A model generated the notes under the pieces. The model did no database searches and was not told where the DNA came from. It worked only from the letters and a program-made list of their open reading frames with translations. 64,000 bases of DNA from Rhodopirellula baltica SH 1 (GTDB taxonomy: Bacteria > Planctomycetota > Planctomycetia > Pirellulales > Pirellulaceae), in NCBI RefSeq assembly GCF_000196115.1, contig NC_005027.1:4774001-4838000 (forward strand), given 5' to 3'. Both the position numbers and the translations under genes were made by a program. Every line of letters starts with the position of its first letter. The first letter of the stretch is position 1. This document shows positions 1 to 12,832 of the stretch, piece by piece.

Positions 1-183
1 TTTGTGTTCCTCGGCGTGACCAGCATGGTTTGGCATTCGACTCAAGCGATCGATGCCGTTTGGCCTTGGTGGGCGTTTGGAATCACAACGGGACTGCTAC
101 TGCTGACGGGGTTGGCGATGATCGAGAAGCATCGACCGCGACTGAACCAATGGGCGAACCAACTGGCGAGTTGGGAAAGTTAG
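1..183 (+). CDS. C-terminal end of a membrane protein (partial)
   Basis: Reading frame 1 is open from the window edge to a TAG at 181-183, giving about 60 residues, so only the C-terminus is visible. It contains a hydrophobic segment rich in Trp, Leu and Gly (WPWWAFGITTGLLLLTGLAM) followed by a basic, amphipathic tail (EKHRPRLNQWANQLASWES). This looks like a last transmembrane helix with a short cytoplasmic tail. The start and the family lie outside the window and I cannot name it. The shorter ORF at 30-236 in another frame is a shadow of this gene. Confidence 0.6.
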   Translation, partial: FVFLGVTSMVWHSTQAIDAVWPWWAFGITTGLLLLTGLAMIEKHRPRLNQWANQLASWES

Positions 184-287
184 TCCAATCAGGCAAAACA
201 GGTCTCTCGTCTGGCGAGTCAAGTTCGCTAGACTAGCGGCGCGCTCGAACGAGTGAAAAAAACCTGCTCAAACACGGAGGATCAACG

Positions 288-1019
288 ATGGCAAAATCAG
301 AACAACAAAAGCAAAAGAAGCTGGCCAAACAGAAAGCCAAAGAGCAACGCAAAAAGAAGGAACTCGCTCGCCAGCAGCAGATGATGGCGTCGATGGCAGG
401 CAAAATGCGAGCCGCCGCCACCGGGACAATCAAGGACTGCATGATCAGCGGTAACCTGCTGATGCAAAACCCAACCACTCCCGCGATTGGGCACGTGATG
501 CTTTCGCGAATTGCCCCCGGCAGCCAAATCGCCACGGCGTTCTTCCTGGTGGACCTGGGCTGCATGGGCGTTAAAGACGTGGCCGGGAACTACCGCACCC
601 TGACCGAATACAGCGATGTGATCACGGACATGCAGTCGCGTCAGATGCTGCAACCGTGCGAGCCTGAATTCGCTCGCGGGGTGGTGGAAGCCGCGATCGC
701 GTACGCCGAATCATGCGGTCTGCAACCGCACCCCGACTACAGCAAGTACGCGCCACTTTGGCACAACATCGAACCCGCATCGGTGGGAGATGCAATCTCC
801 TTTGGCATGGACGGGAAACCGACCTACATCGCGGGCCCGTACGACGACATGGGCCGGCAAACTCAGATCTACAACCGCATGCTCAACACCCTCGGCGAAG
901 GCAACTTTGAGTTCGCAATGGCCACGTCGGGGGCCCAGAGCTTCGATGACTTCGAGCTGGATGAAGAGATCGAGCTCGATGAAGAAAGCTCGATCGTGCG
1001 GCTCGATTCCGCCGAGTGA
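288..1019 (+). CDS. Hypothetical protein with lysine-rich N-terminal helix
   Basis: A protein of 243 residues with a good ribosome-binding site (GGAGG at 276-280, ahead of ATG 288). The first 35 residues are almost only Lys, Gln, Glu, Ala and Arg, and should form a basic coiled coil. The rest is a globular domain with no motif I can name, and the last 25 residues are very acidic (repeated ELDEE). The basic N-terminus and acidic C-terminus could pair within or between chains. No signal peptide or membrane segment is seen, so it is probably cytoplasmic. I do not recognise the family; it may be planctomycete-specific. Confidence 0.75.
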   Translation: MAKSEQQKQKKLAKQKAKEQRKKKELARQQQMMASMAGKMRAAATGTIKDCMISGNLLMQNPTTPAIGHVMLSRIAPGSQIATAFFLVDLGCMGVKDVAGNYRTLTEYSDVITDMQSRQMLQPCEPEFARGVVEAAIAYAESCGLQPHPDYSKYAPLWHNIEPASVGDAISFGMDGKPTYIAGPYDDMGRQTQIYNRMLNTLGEGNFEFAMATSGAQSFDDFELDEEIELDEESSIVRLDSAE

Positions 1020-1132
1020 ATCTCTGATCTGATTGCCAAAACCAAACCAAACTTCACATTCGCTGGTCGATTGATTCGCAAGCGAATGATCCGGTTTGCA
1101 CCATCAACAAACCAGACCATCGCATCGGACGA

Positions 1133-3121
1133 TCAGCGATCCAGCGCGTGCCAACCCGACTCTTGATGCTGAGTAGCTTTTGGCTTAGCAGGCTGCTGAA
1201 CTCGGGGTGCTGCGTTGACTGGCGCCATGGCAGGTCGACGTGTTTGAACGCGAGTAGGGCGTTCCTGCGTCGGTTGACGGACGGGCTGACGAACAGGTTG
1301 ATAGTCACCAACAGTTTCTGTCAAAGCAGCGGTCTTTGGCATCGATGGTCGACGCTCGGTCAACGAAGCTTCGCGAACTTTGTATCCCCACTGGACCGGC
1401 CCTTCGTCTTCCATCGAAGAATCCAGCCGCGATTGGGCCTGTTCGTAGGCTCCGCCACCAGTGCGTGGCGGCGGTGGCAAAGCTGGCAACAAATCTGGTG
1501 CTCGCAACTGCCCCGTTTCCGAAGTCGATGGTGGCGACAGCGATGGGATCGAACGAACCGGTGCGGTGCTCGGACGAGCAACCGGTGCAGCGGAATCCAT
1601 GCTGCGGTCATCGAATGCGTGACGGTAACCTTCCGGTGCTGGGATCGGACGCACGCGTGGTGCGGCGGATGGATCTGCGGAAACGTTTCCAGACGTCAAT
1701 CGACGCAGATCTTCGCGATCGCGAAGAACCTCTTGTCGGCTTCGGCTGAGGTAGTCATCCAGCGAATTTTGTTCGCTCTCTTCAGCATCGCCCTGCTCTT
1801 CTGGCTCAGGCTGATAGCGATAACTGTCGTAGACATCGTTTGGATAGTTGTCTTCGGCTTGGCTTGGTTCATCCGCCTGATTATTGGACCGAGCGGGCGG
1901 TTCAATGCTGTAACGATACTGCGTTGCCGGAGGCTGATCCGATGGCGAAGACTGGGACTCCGATGGAGCTTCGCTTGCATAGGGCGAACCCGTCAATGGA
2001 GAAAGCGTTTGTTGCTGAGCATCGAATGGTTGCAAGTTCGATGGAGTCGAAACCGGCGGTGCCATTGGTTGCAAGTCGCTGGTTTGTGCCACTCCGCCGT
2101 AGCCACCCGGATCGATCGAACTCGGAATCGAAGAAGCGGAGGGACTGCCCCAACTTGGCTGTGCCGCGTAAGAATCGATAGGTGCCGACTGCGTGTATGG
2201 CGAAGCAGCATAAGGCGATGCGCCATAGGGGCTGGTCACCGGTGCAGCCGAAGTTGCGACACCACACGAATCGACTGTGGTCATGCACGGATCAATCGTG
2301 GTGGACGGCACCATGGCGGGTTGCGATGCCAAGCCTTGGAAGGTTGTGTACGGCGTTCGTTGCAATTGCTGAACCGTCGACTCACAAGCACGCTGGACAG
2401 TGACGGTAGTCCCGGTGACGGGGTCCAAAGTCGTGGCGGGCCGGTAGTAAGTGATCGGTGCGGTGTAATACGAACTGCGGTAGCCGGTGCCGAGCAACGA
2501 ATTGAAGAATCGAGACAAACCGCTTCGGATCGGAGTCGGATAGCCGGTTGTCGCTGGATAGCCGGCTGCTGGTCGGTAGGCCGTGACAGGCTGGACACCA
2601 GCGACATTCGTCGCGTAGCTGCTGTTTGGATACACATTGCCCGTTCCCAAGAACGGACTTCCGGTCGAGACCGCACCGCGATAGCCGGCGACGACTGGCG
2701 AGCTCACTGTCGGCAGTCCCGTGTACACCGAGGGGTTGTCCAGCGGAACAGCTCCGTAGGCAGGTCGCTGCAATGAATAAGGCTGAGACGGCGCGTAGAT
2801 GCTGGCAGGATTCAGCGGTAACACCGAAGAATTGGGTGCGGCAGTCATCAGAGGCGTGTAACCGGCGGTGTAGCCCGGGTAGTTGGCCGCGTAACCCGGA
2901 GGCGGCGCAATCGCGGGAGCCCCCGTGGTGATTCCGGGTGTGGTCGTGATCGTCGTGACAGGCGCACCCACAACCGGTGCGTAGCCGGCGACGTAAGCGG
3001 GTTGTTTGCCATACAGCCAATCCGTCAAACAACAAGCGTTGACAGAGGGCGTGGCAAACGAGCCCACAAACTGGCTCAGGACGACAAACGGGAGGACATA
3101 TCGGCGATGACACCAACGCAT
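1133..3121 (-). CDS. Secreted Pro/Tyr/Ser-rich protein, unknown function
   Basis: About 662 residues from the ATG at 3121. The frame also opens at a TTG at 3133, which I consider less likely. The N-terminus (MRWCHRRYVLPFVVLSQFVG...) is a signal peptide. The next 350 residues are low-complexity, with repeats of the type PxYxAGY, GYPATTGYP and SPYAASPY, rich in Pro, Tyr, Ala, Thr and Ser. The C-terminal third is more charged, with PVRQPVRQP near the end. Such composition suits an extended, secreted or cell-surface protein. There are few Cys residues and no catalytic motif. It is transcribed away from the groEL block. The long ORF on the opposite strand (1148-2776) mirrors the repetitive composition and is not real. 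Confidence 0.7.
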   Translation of the reverse strand: MRWCHRRYVLPFVVLSQFVGSFATPSVNACCLTDWLYGKQPAYVAGYAPVVGAPVTTITTTPGITTGAPAIAPPPGYAANYPGYTAGYTPLMTAAPNSSVLPLNPASIYAPSQPYSLQRPAYGAVPLDNPSVYTGLPTVSSPVVAGYRGAVSTGSPFLGTGNVYPNSSYATNVAGVQPVTAYRPAAGYPATTGYPTPIRSGLSRFFNSLLGTGYRSSYYTAPITYYRPATTLDPVTGTTVTVQRACESTVQQLQRTPYTTFQGLASQPAMVPSTTIDPCMTTVDSCGVATSAAPVTSPYGASPYAASPYTQSAPIDSYAAQPSWGSPSASSIPSSIDPGGYGGVAQTSDLQPMAPPVSTPSNLQPFDAQQQTLSPLTGSPYASEAPSESQSSPSDQPPATQYRYSIEPPARSNNQADEPSQAEDNYPNDVYDSYRYQPEPEEQGDAEESEQNSLDDYLSRSRQEVLRDREDLRRLTSGNVSADPSAAPRVRPIPAPEGYRHAFDDRSMDSAAPVARPSTAPVRSIPSLSPPSTSETGQLRAPDLLPALPPPPRTGGGAYEQAQSRLDSSMEDEGPVQWGYKVREASLTERRPSMPKTAALTETVGDYQPVRQPVRQPTQERPTRVQTRRPAMAPVNAAPRVQQPAKPKATQHQESGWHALDR

Positions 3122-5475
<2,354 letters not shown>

Positions 5476-5553
5476 GCCGCTTTCCGCGTCCCTCTTTCAA
5501 TCCTTTTCCCACACCCAATTTCAAATCAACTTTCAACTCACAGGAATCAACTC

Positions 5554-5859
5554 ATGGCCACTGCCAAAAAAATCAACCTGCGTCCTCTCGATGATCGCGT
5601 TGTGGTTCAACCCAGCGAAGCCGAAGAAACCACCGCTGGCGGCATCGTGCTTCCCGACTCGGCAAAAGAAAAGCCACAACGCGGCACCGTCGTCGCTGTT
5701 GGACCTGGCAAATTGCTCGATAGCGGCAACCGCGGTGAACTGAGCGTTTCGGTCGGCGACGTCGTGATCTACGGCAAGTACGGCGGAAGCGAAATCGAAG
5801 TCGACGGACACGAAATGAAGATTCTTCGTGAAAGTGACATTTTGGCCAAGATCGGCTGA
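5554..5859 (+). CDS. groES: Co-chaperonin GroES
   Basis: A protein of 101 residues, normal GroES size, with the family features in order: [18 protein letters not shown] at the N-terminus, a mobile loop around [17 protein letters not shown], and [18 protein letters not shown] before the C-terminal [12 protein letters not shown]. It caps GroEL rings as a heptamer. AGGA precedes the ATG by a normal distance. The gene lies between two groEL genes, 78 bases after the first and 45 bases before the second, so all three are probably cotranscribed and one GroES may serve both chaperonins. Confidence 0.97.
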   Translation: MATAKKINLRPLDDRVVVQPSEAEETTAGGIVLPDSAKEKPQRGTVVAVGPGKLLDSGNRGELSVSVGDVVIYGKYGGSEIEVDGHEMKILRESDILAKIG

Positions 5860-5904
5860 TCCGGTTCGTTCTTTCACCCCAAAACATCTACGAGGAATTC
5901 AGTC

Positions 5905-7527
<1,623 letters not shown>

Positions 7528-7562
7528 TCGCTGAACCTAACTTCGCACGACATATTTTTAAT

Positions 7563-7594
7563 GGGCCGTTCGCCTTCGGTGAGCGGCCCGTTTT
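7563..7594 (+). terminator. Intrinsic terminator after groEL2
   Basis: An 11-base stem (GGGCCGTTCGC with GTGAGCGGCCC, two G-T wobbles) closes a CTTCG loop and is followed by GTTTT. It lies 35 bases after the groEL2 stop and about 100 bases before dnaJ, so the chaperonin and dnaJ-grpE parts are probably separate transcripts or joined by readthrough. Confidence 0.7.
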
Positions 7595-7696
7595 CATGAC
7601 CCTCCAAGCGTCCGTTCGCCAGGTCCCAAATGGACCGGCGAAACAACCGACGCCGAGGCGATCACTGACCACGAACACTCCACTGTTTGATTTCTC

Positions 7697-8872
7697 ATGG
7701 CCACCAAAACCTGCTACTACGAAGTGCTGAAGGTCGAACGAACGGCCACGAAGCAGCAGGTCGATCGCGCGTATCGCAAACTTGCTATCAAGTATCACCC
7801 CGATAGCAATCGAGACGACGGATCCGCGACGGCGAAATTCAAAGAAGCAACCGAAGCCTACGAAGTCCTCAGCGATGCGAACAAACGAGCTCGCTATGAC
7901 CAATACGGTCATGCCGGGGTCGAAGGCGCCACACAACAATACGGCGACGTCGAAGACATCTTCGAAGCTTTCGGCGATCTGTTCGGCGGCGGCTTTGGTG
8001 ACTTCTTTGGCGGAGGCTCCCGTCGTGGCGGCGGACGACGTCGCGTTCGACGCGGTGCCGATGTTCGATGCGACGTCACACTGACGCTGGAAGAAGCCGC
8101 CCGCGGATGCCACAAAGACATCGTGTTCCGTCGCCGCGTTTCGTGCGATACCTGTGACGGCAGCGGTGCCGCCGCGGGCAGCGAACCGGTCACCTGCACC
8201 ATGTGCGGCGGACAAGGACAAGTCATCCAGTCAGCGGGCATCTTGCGTGTCCAAACGACTTGCCCAACCTGCAAAGGTGCCGGCAAACAAATCGGCGAAC
8301 CGTGTGGTAAATGCCGCGGCACTGGAACGCAAAACGAAAAAGCCGAGATGAACGTCGAGATCCCTGCCGGGGTCGACGACGGCATGCGAGTCCGCTTGCA
8401 GGGCGAAGGCGAACCCAGCCCCGATGGCGGCCCCAATGGCGACTGCTACTGCTTCATCTCCGTCAAAGAACACAACCTGTTCAAACGCGAAGGCCAGCAT
8501 CTGATTTTGCAGATGCCCATTTCGTACGCCCAAGCCGCGCTCGGGGCAACAATCAACGTGCCGACTCTTGATGGGCCGCACGAATTAACCGTTCCCGCCG
8601 GCACACAAACCGGTCACGTCTTCACCGTTCGCGGGCAAGGCATCGTTGATCCTCGCAGTGGACGCACCGGCGACTTGCTGGTTCAGATTTTCATCGAAGT
8701 CCCCAAAAAGCTCAGCGACAAACAACAAAAACTGCTTCGCGAACTGGCCGAACTCGATCACGATTCGGTGCTTCCCGAACGCACCTCGTTTCTCGACAAA
8801 CTTCGTCACTTTTTTGACCCCGAACCGGAAGAAGCCGGCACCGGCTCGACCGACACGGAGAAAGACTCATGA
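7697..8872 (+). CDS. dnaJ: Chaperone DnaJ (Hsp40)
   Basis: A 391-residue type I J-protein. The N-terminal J domain has YHPDSN with the HPD triad at residues 34-36, needed to stimulate the DnaK ATPase. A Gly/Phe-rich linker follows (FGDLFGGGFGDFFGGGS). The zinc-binding region has four CxxCxGxG motifs (CDTCDGSG, CTMCGGQG, CPTCKGAG, CGKCRGTG). The C-terminal substrate-binding domain is complete. The gene overlaps grpE by four bases (ATGA), so the two are translationally coupled. No dnaK is present nearby, so these co-chaperones must serve a DnaK encoded elsewhere. Confidence 0.96.
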   Translation: MATKTCYYEVLKVERTATKQQVDRAYRKLAIKYHPDSNRDDGSATAKFKEATEAYEVLSDANKRARYDQYGHAGVEGATQQYGDVEDIFEAFGDLFGGGFGDFFGGGSRRGGGRRRVRRGADVRCDVTLTLEEAARGCHKDIVFRRRVSCDTCDGSGAAAGSEPVTCTMCGGQGQVIQSAGILRVQTTCPTCKGAGKQIGEPCGKCRGTGTQNEKAEMNVEIPAGVDDGMRVRLQGEGEPSPDGGPNGDCYCFISVKEHNLFKREGQHLILQMPISYAQAALGATINVPTLDGPHELTVPAGTQTGHVFTVRGQGIVDPRSGRTGDLLVQIFIEVPKKLSDKQQKLLRELAELDHDSVLPERTSFLDKLRHFFDPEPEEAGTGSTDTEKDS

Positions 8873-9471
8873 ACGAACAACCCAACGAAGAACTTCAATC
8901 CGAAGACGAACAATTCGACCCGCAGGAAACCGTTTCCTTTGAAGGCGAAACGGCGGCTAACGACGAAGCGTTCGCGGAAGCCGGCGAAGAAACTCGCGAC
9001 GAAGAAATGACGCGTCTGCGTGGTGAAGTCGAAGAAGCCAGCAAACGCGTTTTGCAAGCGCAAGCCGAAGCGGAGAACTTTCGCAAACGCCTGCGCCGCG
9101 ACACCGAAGCACAATTGAAGTTCGCTGGAATGCCACTGGTTACCGATATCCTGCAAGTCCGCGACAACTTGCTGCGGGCGATCGAGGCGGCAACCACCGC
9201 CGGTGACGGCGAATCGGCGGCCGGATTGGTCGAAGGCGTTTCGATGGTTCGCAAACAGCTCGATGACGTGTTGGCCAAACACGCGATCAAAGAGATCCCC
9301 GCCGAAGGCGAACTGTTCGACCCGAACTTCCACGAAGCCATTTCGCAGATGCCTCACCCCGAGATTGCATCGGGCATGGTCGCTCACGTGGCGACGCCTG
9401 GATTCCAAATGCACGACCGCGTTGTGCGTCCGGCTCAAGTCGTCGTCAGCACCGGCGATGGCTCGGCGTAA
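8869..9471 (+). CDS. grpE: Nucleotide exchange factor GrpE
   Basis: A 200-residue GrpE, the exchange factor for DnaK. The N-terminal third is acidic and disordered. A long helix follows (residues 45-80, with the hallmark AEAENFRKRLRRD). The C-terminal beta domain ends in the family signature around GELFDPNFHEAISQMPHPE and GFQMHDRVVRPAQVVVS. The start overlaps the dnaJ stop (ATGA at 8869-8872). The order dnaJ-grpE without dnaK or hrcA differs from the common hrcA-grpE-dnaK-dnaJ operon. Confidence 0.96.
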   Translation: MNEQPNEELQSEDEQFDPQETVSFEGETAANDEAFAEAGEETRDEEMTRLRGEVEEASKRVLQAQAEAENFRKRLRRDTEAQLKFAGMPLVTDILQVRDNLLRAIEAATTAGDGESAAGLVEGVSMVRKQLDDVLAKHAIKEIPAEGELFDPNFHEAISQMPHPEIASGMVAHVATPGFQMHDRVVRPAQVVVSTGDGSA

Positions 9472-9567
9472 CCCACCACCTCAGTCGACGGCCTTAATCA
9501 ATCGACGGACCCCACCTGAATCGTCTTTCGTTTTTCACCTCCACCTTTCTTCTTTTCATCCTTTCCT

Positions 9568-9846
9568 ATGCCGACTTACGATTATTTGTGTGAAGCTTGT
9601 GGTCACGAGTTGGAAGTGTTCCAAGGCATCAACGACGAAGTGCTGAAGAAGTGCCCGGAATGCAAAAAGAACAAACTGCAACGTCAGTTTGGAACCGGGG
9701 CTGCGATCGTCTTCAAAGGCAGCGGCTTCTACCAAACCGACTATCGCAGCGAGAGCTACAAAAAGGGACAGAGCGCCGACAAACCCAAGTCGGAACCCAA
9801 GAGCGATAGCAAAGCGAAAAAGTCGAAGCCAAAGTCCAAGGACTGA
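9568..9846 (+). CDS. FmdB-type zinc-ribbon protein
   Basis: A small protein of 92 residues with the FmdB/CxxC-CxxC putative regulatory fold at the N-terminus: MPTYDYLCEACGHELEV, then KKCPECKKNKLQRQF. Cys 8, 11, 29 and 32 form a likely zinc site. The family is widespread and its function is poorly known; it was first noted near formamidase and methylotrophy genes. The second half is a Lys/Ser/Pro-rich tail, probably disordered and possibly nucleic-acid binding. It lies about 100 bases after grpE on the same strand. Confidence 0.85.
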   Translation: MPTYDYLCEACGHELEVFQGINDEVLKKCPECKKNKLQRQFGTGAAIVFKGSGFYQTDYRSESYKKGQSADKPKSEPKSDSKAKKSKPKSKD

Positions 9847-9976
9847 CGAAAGTTCGCCACAATCACCGGCGGTGCGGCAACGAACCACGGCCCGTTAAAA
9901 CCACTCGGTTGATTTTGACCGTGGTGGCAACAAACAGCGCTCCTGCGTCGCTTGAGAACCTGTTACGATTGCTCGC

Positions 9977-10783
9977 ATGGATGTTCTGTGTTTGCAATCA
10001 GGAAGCAGCGGCAACTGTGTCTTCGTCGACACGGGCTCGGAGTGCGTGCTCTTTGACGCGGGAATCAGTTTCCGAAAAGTGCAAACTCGGCTGAACGAAG
10101 CCGGACGCGACGCATCAGAAATTGACGCCATCGTGATCTCCCACGATCACCGCGACCACATCGGCTGTTTAGGCGTCCTGAATCGCAAGCTCAACGTGCC
10201 GATTCACATCAGCCGCCGAACCTTGCGATCAACTGAGCGTCGCGTTCCACTCGGCCCCGTTCACGACATCCAACATTTCGTTCCTGGCGAAACGTTCACG
10301 ATCGGTGAGACCGCGATCGAGACGATGCCGACGCCACACGATGGTGTCGACGGGGCCGCCTTCACGCTCGACAACGGGTGCTCTCGGTTTGGATTGTGGA
10401 CGGACTTGGGATGCGTCTTTGATGACATGCTCGCCAGCGTCAACACGCTCGATGCCTTGTTCATTGAAAGCAACTACGACGAAAACATGTTGGCCACTTC
10501 GGGCTACCCTGAATTTCTTCGCGACCGCATCTCGGGATCCGGCGGGCACATCTCCAACCGCGAAGCCGCCGAAGTGATCTCGCACGCGAGCGACCATCTG
10601 CAGTGGGCCTGTTTGGCTCACCTGTCTGATGAAAACAATGATCCGGACGTCGCCCTGCGAACCCACCGCCAGTGTCTGGGCGATCGACTGCACCTGATCT
10701 GTGCCGACCGCCATCTAGCGACGCAACCACTTCGGGTCTCCCCTTCGAAGAACCAGAAACTCACCCAGCAGATGTTCTTCTAG
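9977..10783 (+). CDS. Metallo-beta-lactamase-fold hydrolase, YycJ/WalJ-like
   Basis: A 268-residue MBL-fold protein. It starts MDVLCLQSGSSGNCVFVDTG, typical of the YycJ/WalJ branch, and has the metal motif HDHRDH at residues 56-61. Further ligands of the fold are expected at TPHDG, the Asp near WTDLG, and the C-terminal CLAHLSDENN. YycJ-type proteins are 5'-exonuclease-like hydrolases linked to DNA repair and cell-wall signalling in Firmicutes; the role in planctomycetes is not established. No signal peptide is seen, so it is cytoplasmic. It has its own short leader after the zinc-ribbon gene. Confidence 0.85.
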   Translation: MDVLCLQSGSSGNCVFVDTGSECVLFDAGISFRKVQTRLNEAGRDASEIDAIVISHDHRDHIGCLGVLNRKLNVPIHISRRTLRSTERRVPLGPVHDIQHFVPGETFTIGETAIETMPTPHDGVDGAAFTLDNGCSRFGLWTDLGCVFDDMLASVNTLDALFIESNYDENMLATSGYPEFLRDRISGSGGHISNREAAEVISHASDHLQWACLAHLSDENNDPDVALRTHRQCLGDRLHLICADRHLATQPLRVSPSKNQKLTQQMFF

Positions 10784-11033
10784 AGCGGCCGGGGCATTTT
10801 TCGCACAAATCATCGGTTTGCGTGACATCTCGACGAAATGGCATTTCCGCCGCTTCAATTGGCTTTGCGTGCGAGAACCAAACGCACAACGCCGACGACT
10901 CCCGAATCAATCCGTTAGGGCGAACAAGCTTCCTTCCGCATTCGGTTTTCCATGATTAATTTGACGCAGCAAGTCAATTGAGTCAGAGTCACCGCTTCCT
11001 CCTTTTCACTTCTTGCTGCATTTGAGCGATCCC

Positions 11034-12671
11034 ATGACCGTCAGCATCTTCAATGACGTCATCGGCCCAGTGATGCGTGGTCCCAGCAGTTCGCACTGCG
11101 CAGCGGCTCTGCGAATCGGACGTCTGGCCCGCGACTTGGTGGGTGGCGACCTGCAACATGTGCTGATTCAGTTCGATGAATCGGGATCGCTTCCCGCGAC
11201 CCACACTAGCCAAGGGTCCGACATGGGATTGTTCGGCGGGCTGCTCGGATGGGAAGCCCACGACGAACGCTTACCAAATTCGCGACAGCATCTGATCGAC
11301 AATGGGATCGCGTTTGAATTCGAATACGGCGACTACGGTGACGCTCACCCGAATACGTATCGCCTGACCGTTTGCGGCGAACAAGAATCACACACGCTGA
11401 TTGCGATCTCCACCGGCGGCGGCATGATCGAAGTCACCTCGATCGACGACTTTGATGTCTCCATGGACGGTGGCTTCGACGAGACCCTGGTTCGTCTCAA
11501 TGAACCCGCCTCGGACGATACGATCCAAACCCTGGATTGCGAATCGCTCGCGAAAGAACTGCTGGCAGATCATGTCCATGTCCGGACATCCGATCAAAAC
11601 GTGATGCTGCAGATTCAATCCAGTCAACGACTGGAACCCTCGACGCTACAAAGAGCACTTCCATGGGACAGCCCTGAGCCAATTGTTCGTCTGGCACCAG
11701 TTCTGCCCATCCGCTCGCGTCCCAACGCAGACATTCCATTCCAAGATTGCAACACACTGACATCGCAAGCGGACGTCGATTCCAAGCCACTCTGGAAGTG
11801 GGCGGTTGAATACGAAATGCAGAGAGGCGGACTGACCGAGCGAGAAGTTTTGGACCGCATGATCGAGATCGTCCAAATCGCTCGCACCAGCATTGAGTCT
11901 GGTTTGAACGGAACCGAGTATGCCGACCGAGTGCTCGGATACCAGTCCGGCGGCTTCCGAGACAAGCTGCAATCGGGACAATTGCTTGATGCGGGTGCAC
12001 TCAATCAAATCGTGCTTTACACGACCGCGATGATGGAAGTGAAAAGTTCGATGGGCGTGATCATCGCCGCACCCACTGCGGGAGCCTGCGCCGCGTTGCC
12101 AGCAACTTGCTTGGCGATGGGCGAAACGCTGTCACTCTCCGATGAAGAGATCGCCAAAGCGTTTCTCGCAGCTGGATTGATCGGCGTGTTCATCGCGACC
12201 GCCTGGAGCTTTGCTGCCGAAGTCGGTGGATGCCAAGCCGAAGGTGGTTCAGCCGCGGCGATGTCCGCAGCCGCCTTGGTCACGATGGCAGGAGGGACGA
12301 CCACGCAAGCCACCGGCGCCGCATCGATGGCACTGCAAAACATGCTGGGTCTGATTTGCGACCCGGTTGCCAATCGTGTGGAAGTCCCATGCTTGGGCAA
12401 GAACGTGATCGCCGCCAGCAACGCGATTTCATGTGCCAACATGTGTTTGGCAGGATTTGATCCCGTCATTCCACTGGACGAAACCATCGACGCGGCACGC
12501 CGAGTCTCCGAGCGAATGCCGCGAGAACATCGCTGCACGGCATTGGGCGGTTTGGCCACCACGCCGACATCGCTGCAAATCGAAAAACGACTGCAACAAT
12601 GCGGCAGTGGATGCGGATGCAGTGCGGCACAGCCGGTGGCGCTAAATGCCAAGGCGACTGTGTCGACCTAG
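11034..12671 (+). CDS. sdaA: L-serine ammonia-lyase, iron-sulfur type, single chain
   Basis: Converts L-serine to pyruvate and ammonia using a 4Fe-4S cluster. About 545 residues from the ATG at 11034 (MTVSIFNDVIGPVMRGPSSS); a TTG at 11013 in frame is less likely. The N-terminal part is the beta domain, with HTSQGSDMGLFGGLLGW. The C-terminal part is the alpha domain, with APTAGACAALPAT, CQAEGGSAAAMSAAAL and GLICDPVANRVEVPC, and conserved Cys residues suited to the cluster. Beta and alpha domains are fused in one chain, as in E. coli SdaA. A dispersed palindromic repeat begins directly at its stop codon. Confidence 0.93.
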   Translation: MTVSIFNDVIGPVMRGPSSSHCAAALRIGRLARDLVGGDLQHVLIQFDESGSLPATHTSQGSDMGLFGGLLGWEAHDERLPNSRQHLIDNGIAFEFEYGDYGDAHPNTYRLTVCGEQESHTLIAISTGGGMIEVTSIDDFDVSMDGGFDETLVRLNEPASDDTIQTLDCESLAKELLADHVHVRTSDQNVMLQIQSSQRLEPSTLQRALPWDSPEPIVRLAPVLPIRSRPNADIPFQDCNTLTSQADVDSKPLWKWAVEYEMQRGGLTEREVLDRMIEIVQIARTSIESGLNGTEYADRVLGYQSGGFRDKLQSGQLLDAGALNQIVLYTTAMMEVKSSMGVIIAAPTAGACAALPATCLAMGETLSLSDEEIAKAFLAAGLIGVFIATAWSFAAEVGGCQAEGGSAAAMSAAALVTMAGGTTTQATGAASMALQNMLGLICDPVANRVEVPCLGKNVIAASNAISCANMCLAGFDPVIPLDETIDAARRVSERMPREHRCTALGGLATTPTSLQIEKRLQQCGSGCGCSAAQPVALNAKATVST

Positions 12672-12790
12672 CAGCCTGTTGATTCAGTCGCATACCGAAT
12701 GACAACAATAAGCCGATGGACGTTAGCCTCGGACGGCTTCTGACTAACCGCCGCTAACGTGGTACGGCTCATTGAATCAGCAGACCGCTA
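12672..12790. repeat. Dispersed nested palindrome, copy 1 (GCCGATGGACGTTAGC family)
   Basis: Two nested inverted repeats. The outer arms are 12676-12686 and 12773-12783 (CTGTTGATTCA with TGAATCAGCAG, one mismatch). The inner arms are 12711-12727 and 12753-12769 (AGCCGATGGACGTTAGC with GCTAACGTGGTACGGCT, imperfect). A better-preserved copy of the same design lies at 31046-31160. The element begins at the sdaA stop codon and sits between convergent genes, so it may also act as a transcript end. Confidence 0.7.
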
Positions 12791-12832
12791 GGCGACATCT
12801 AAAGAGGCGGCAAAGCAAGCGAATACAATCCG

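Noticed and set aside
1148-2776. 542-residue plus-strand ORF opposite the Pro/Tyr-rich secreted protein
   Set aside because: Rich in Arg, Trp and Cys without any fold, as expected from the complement of a repetitive gene that has a good signal peptide.
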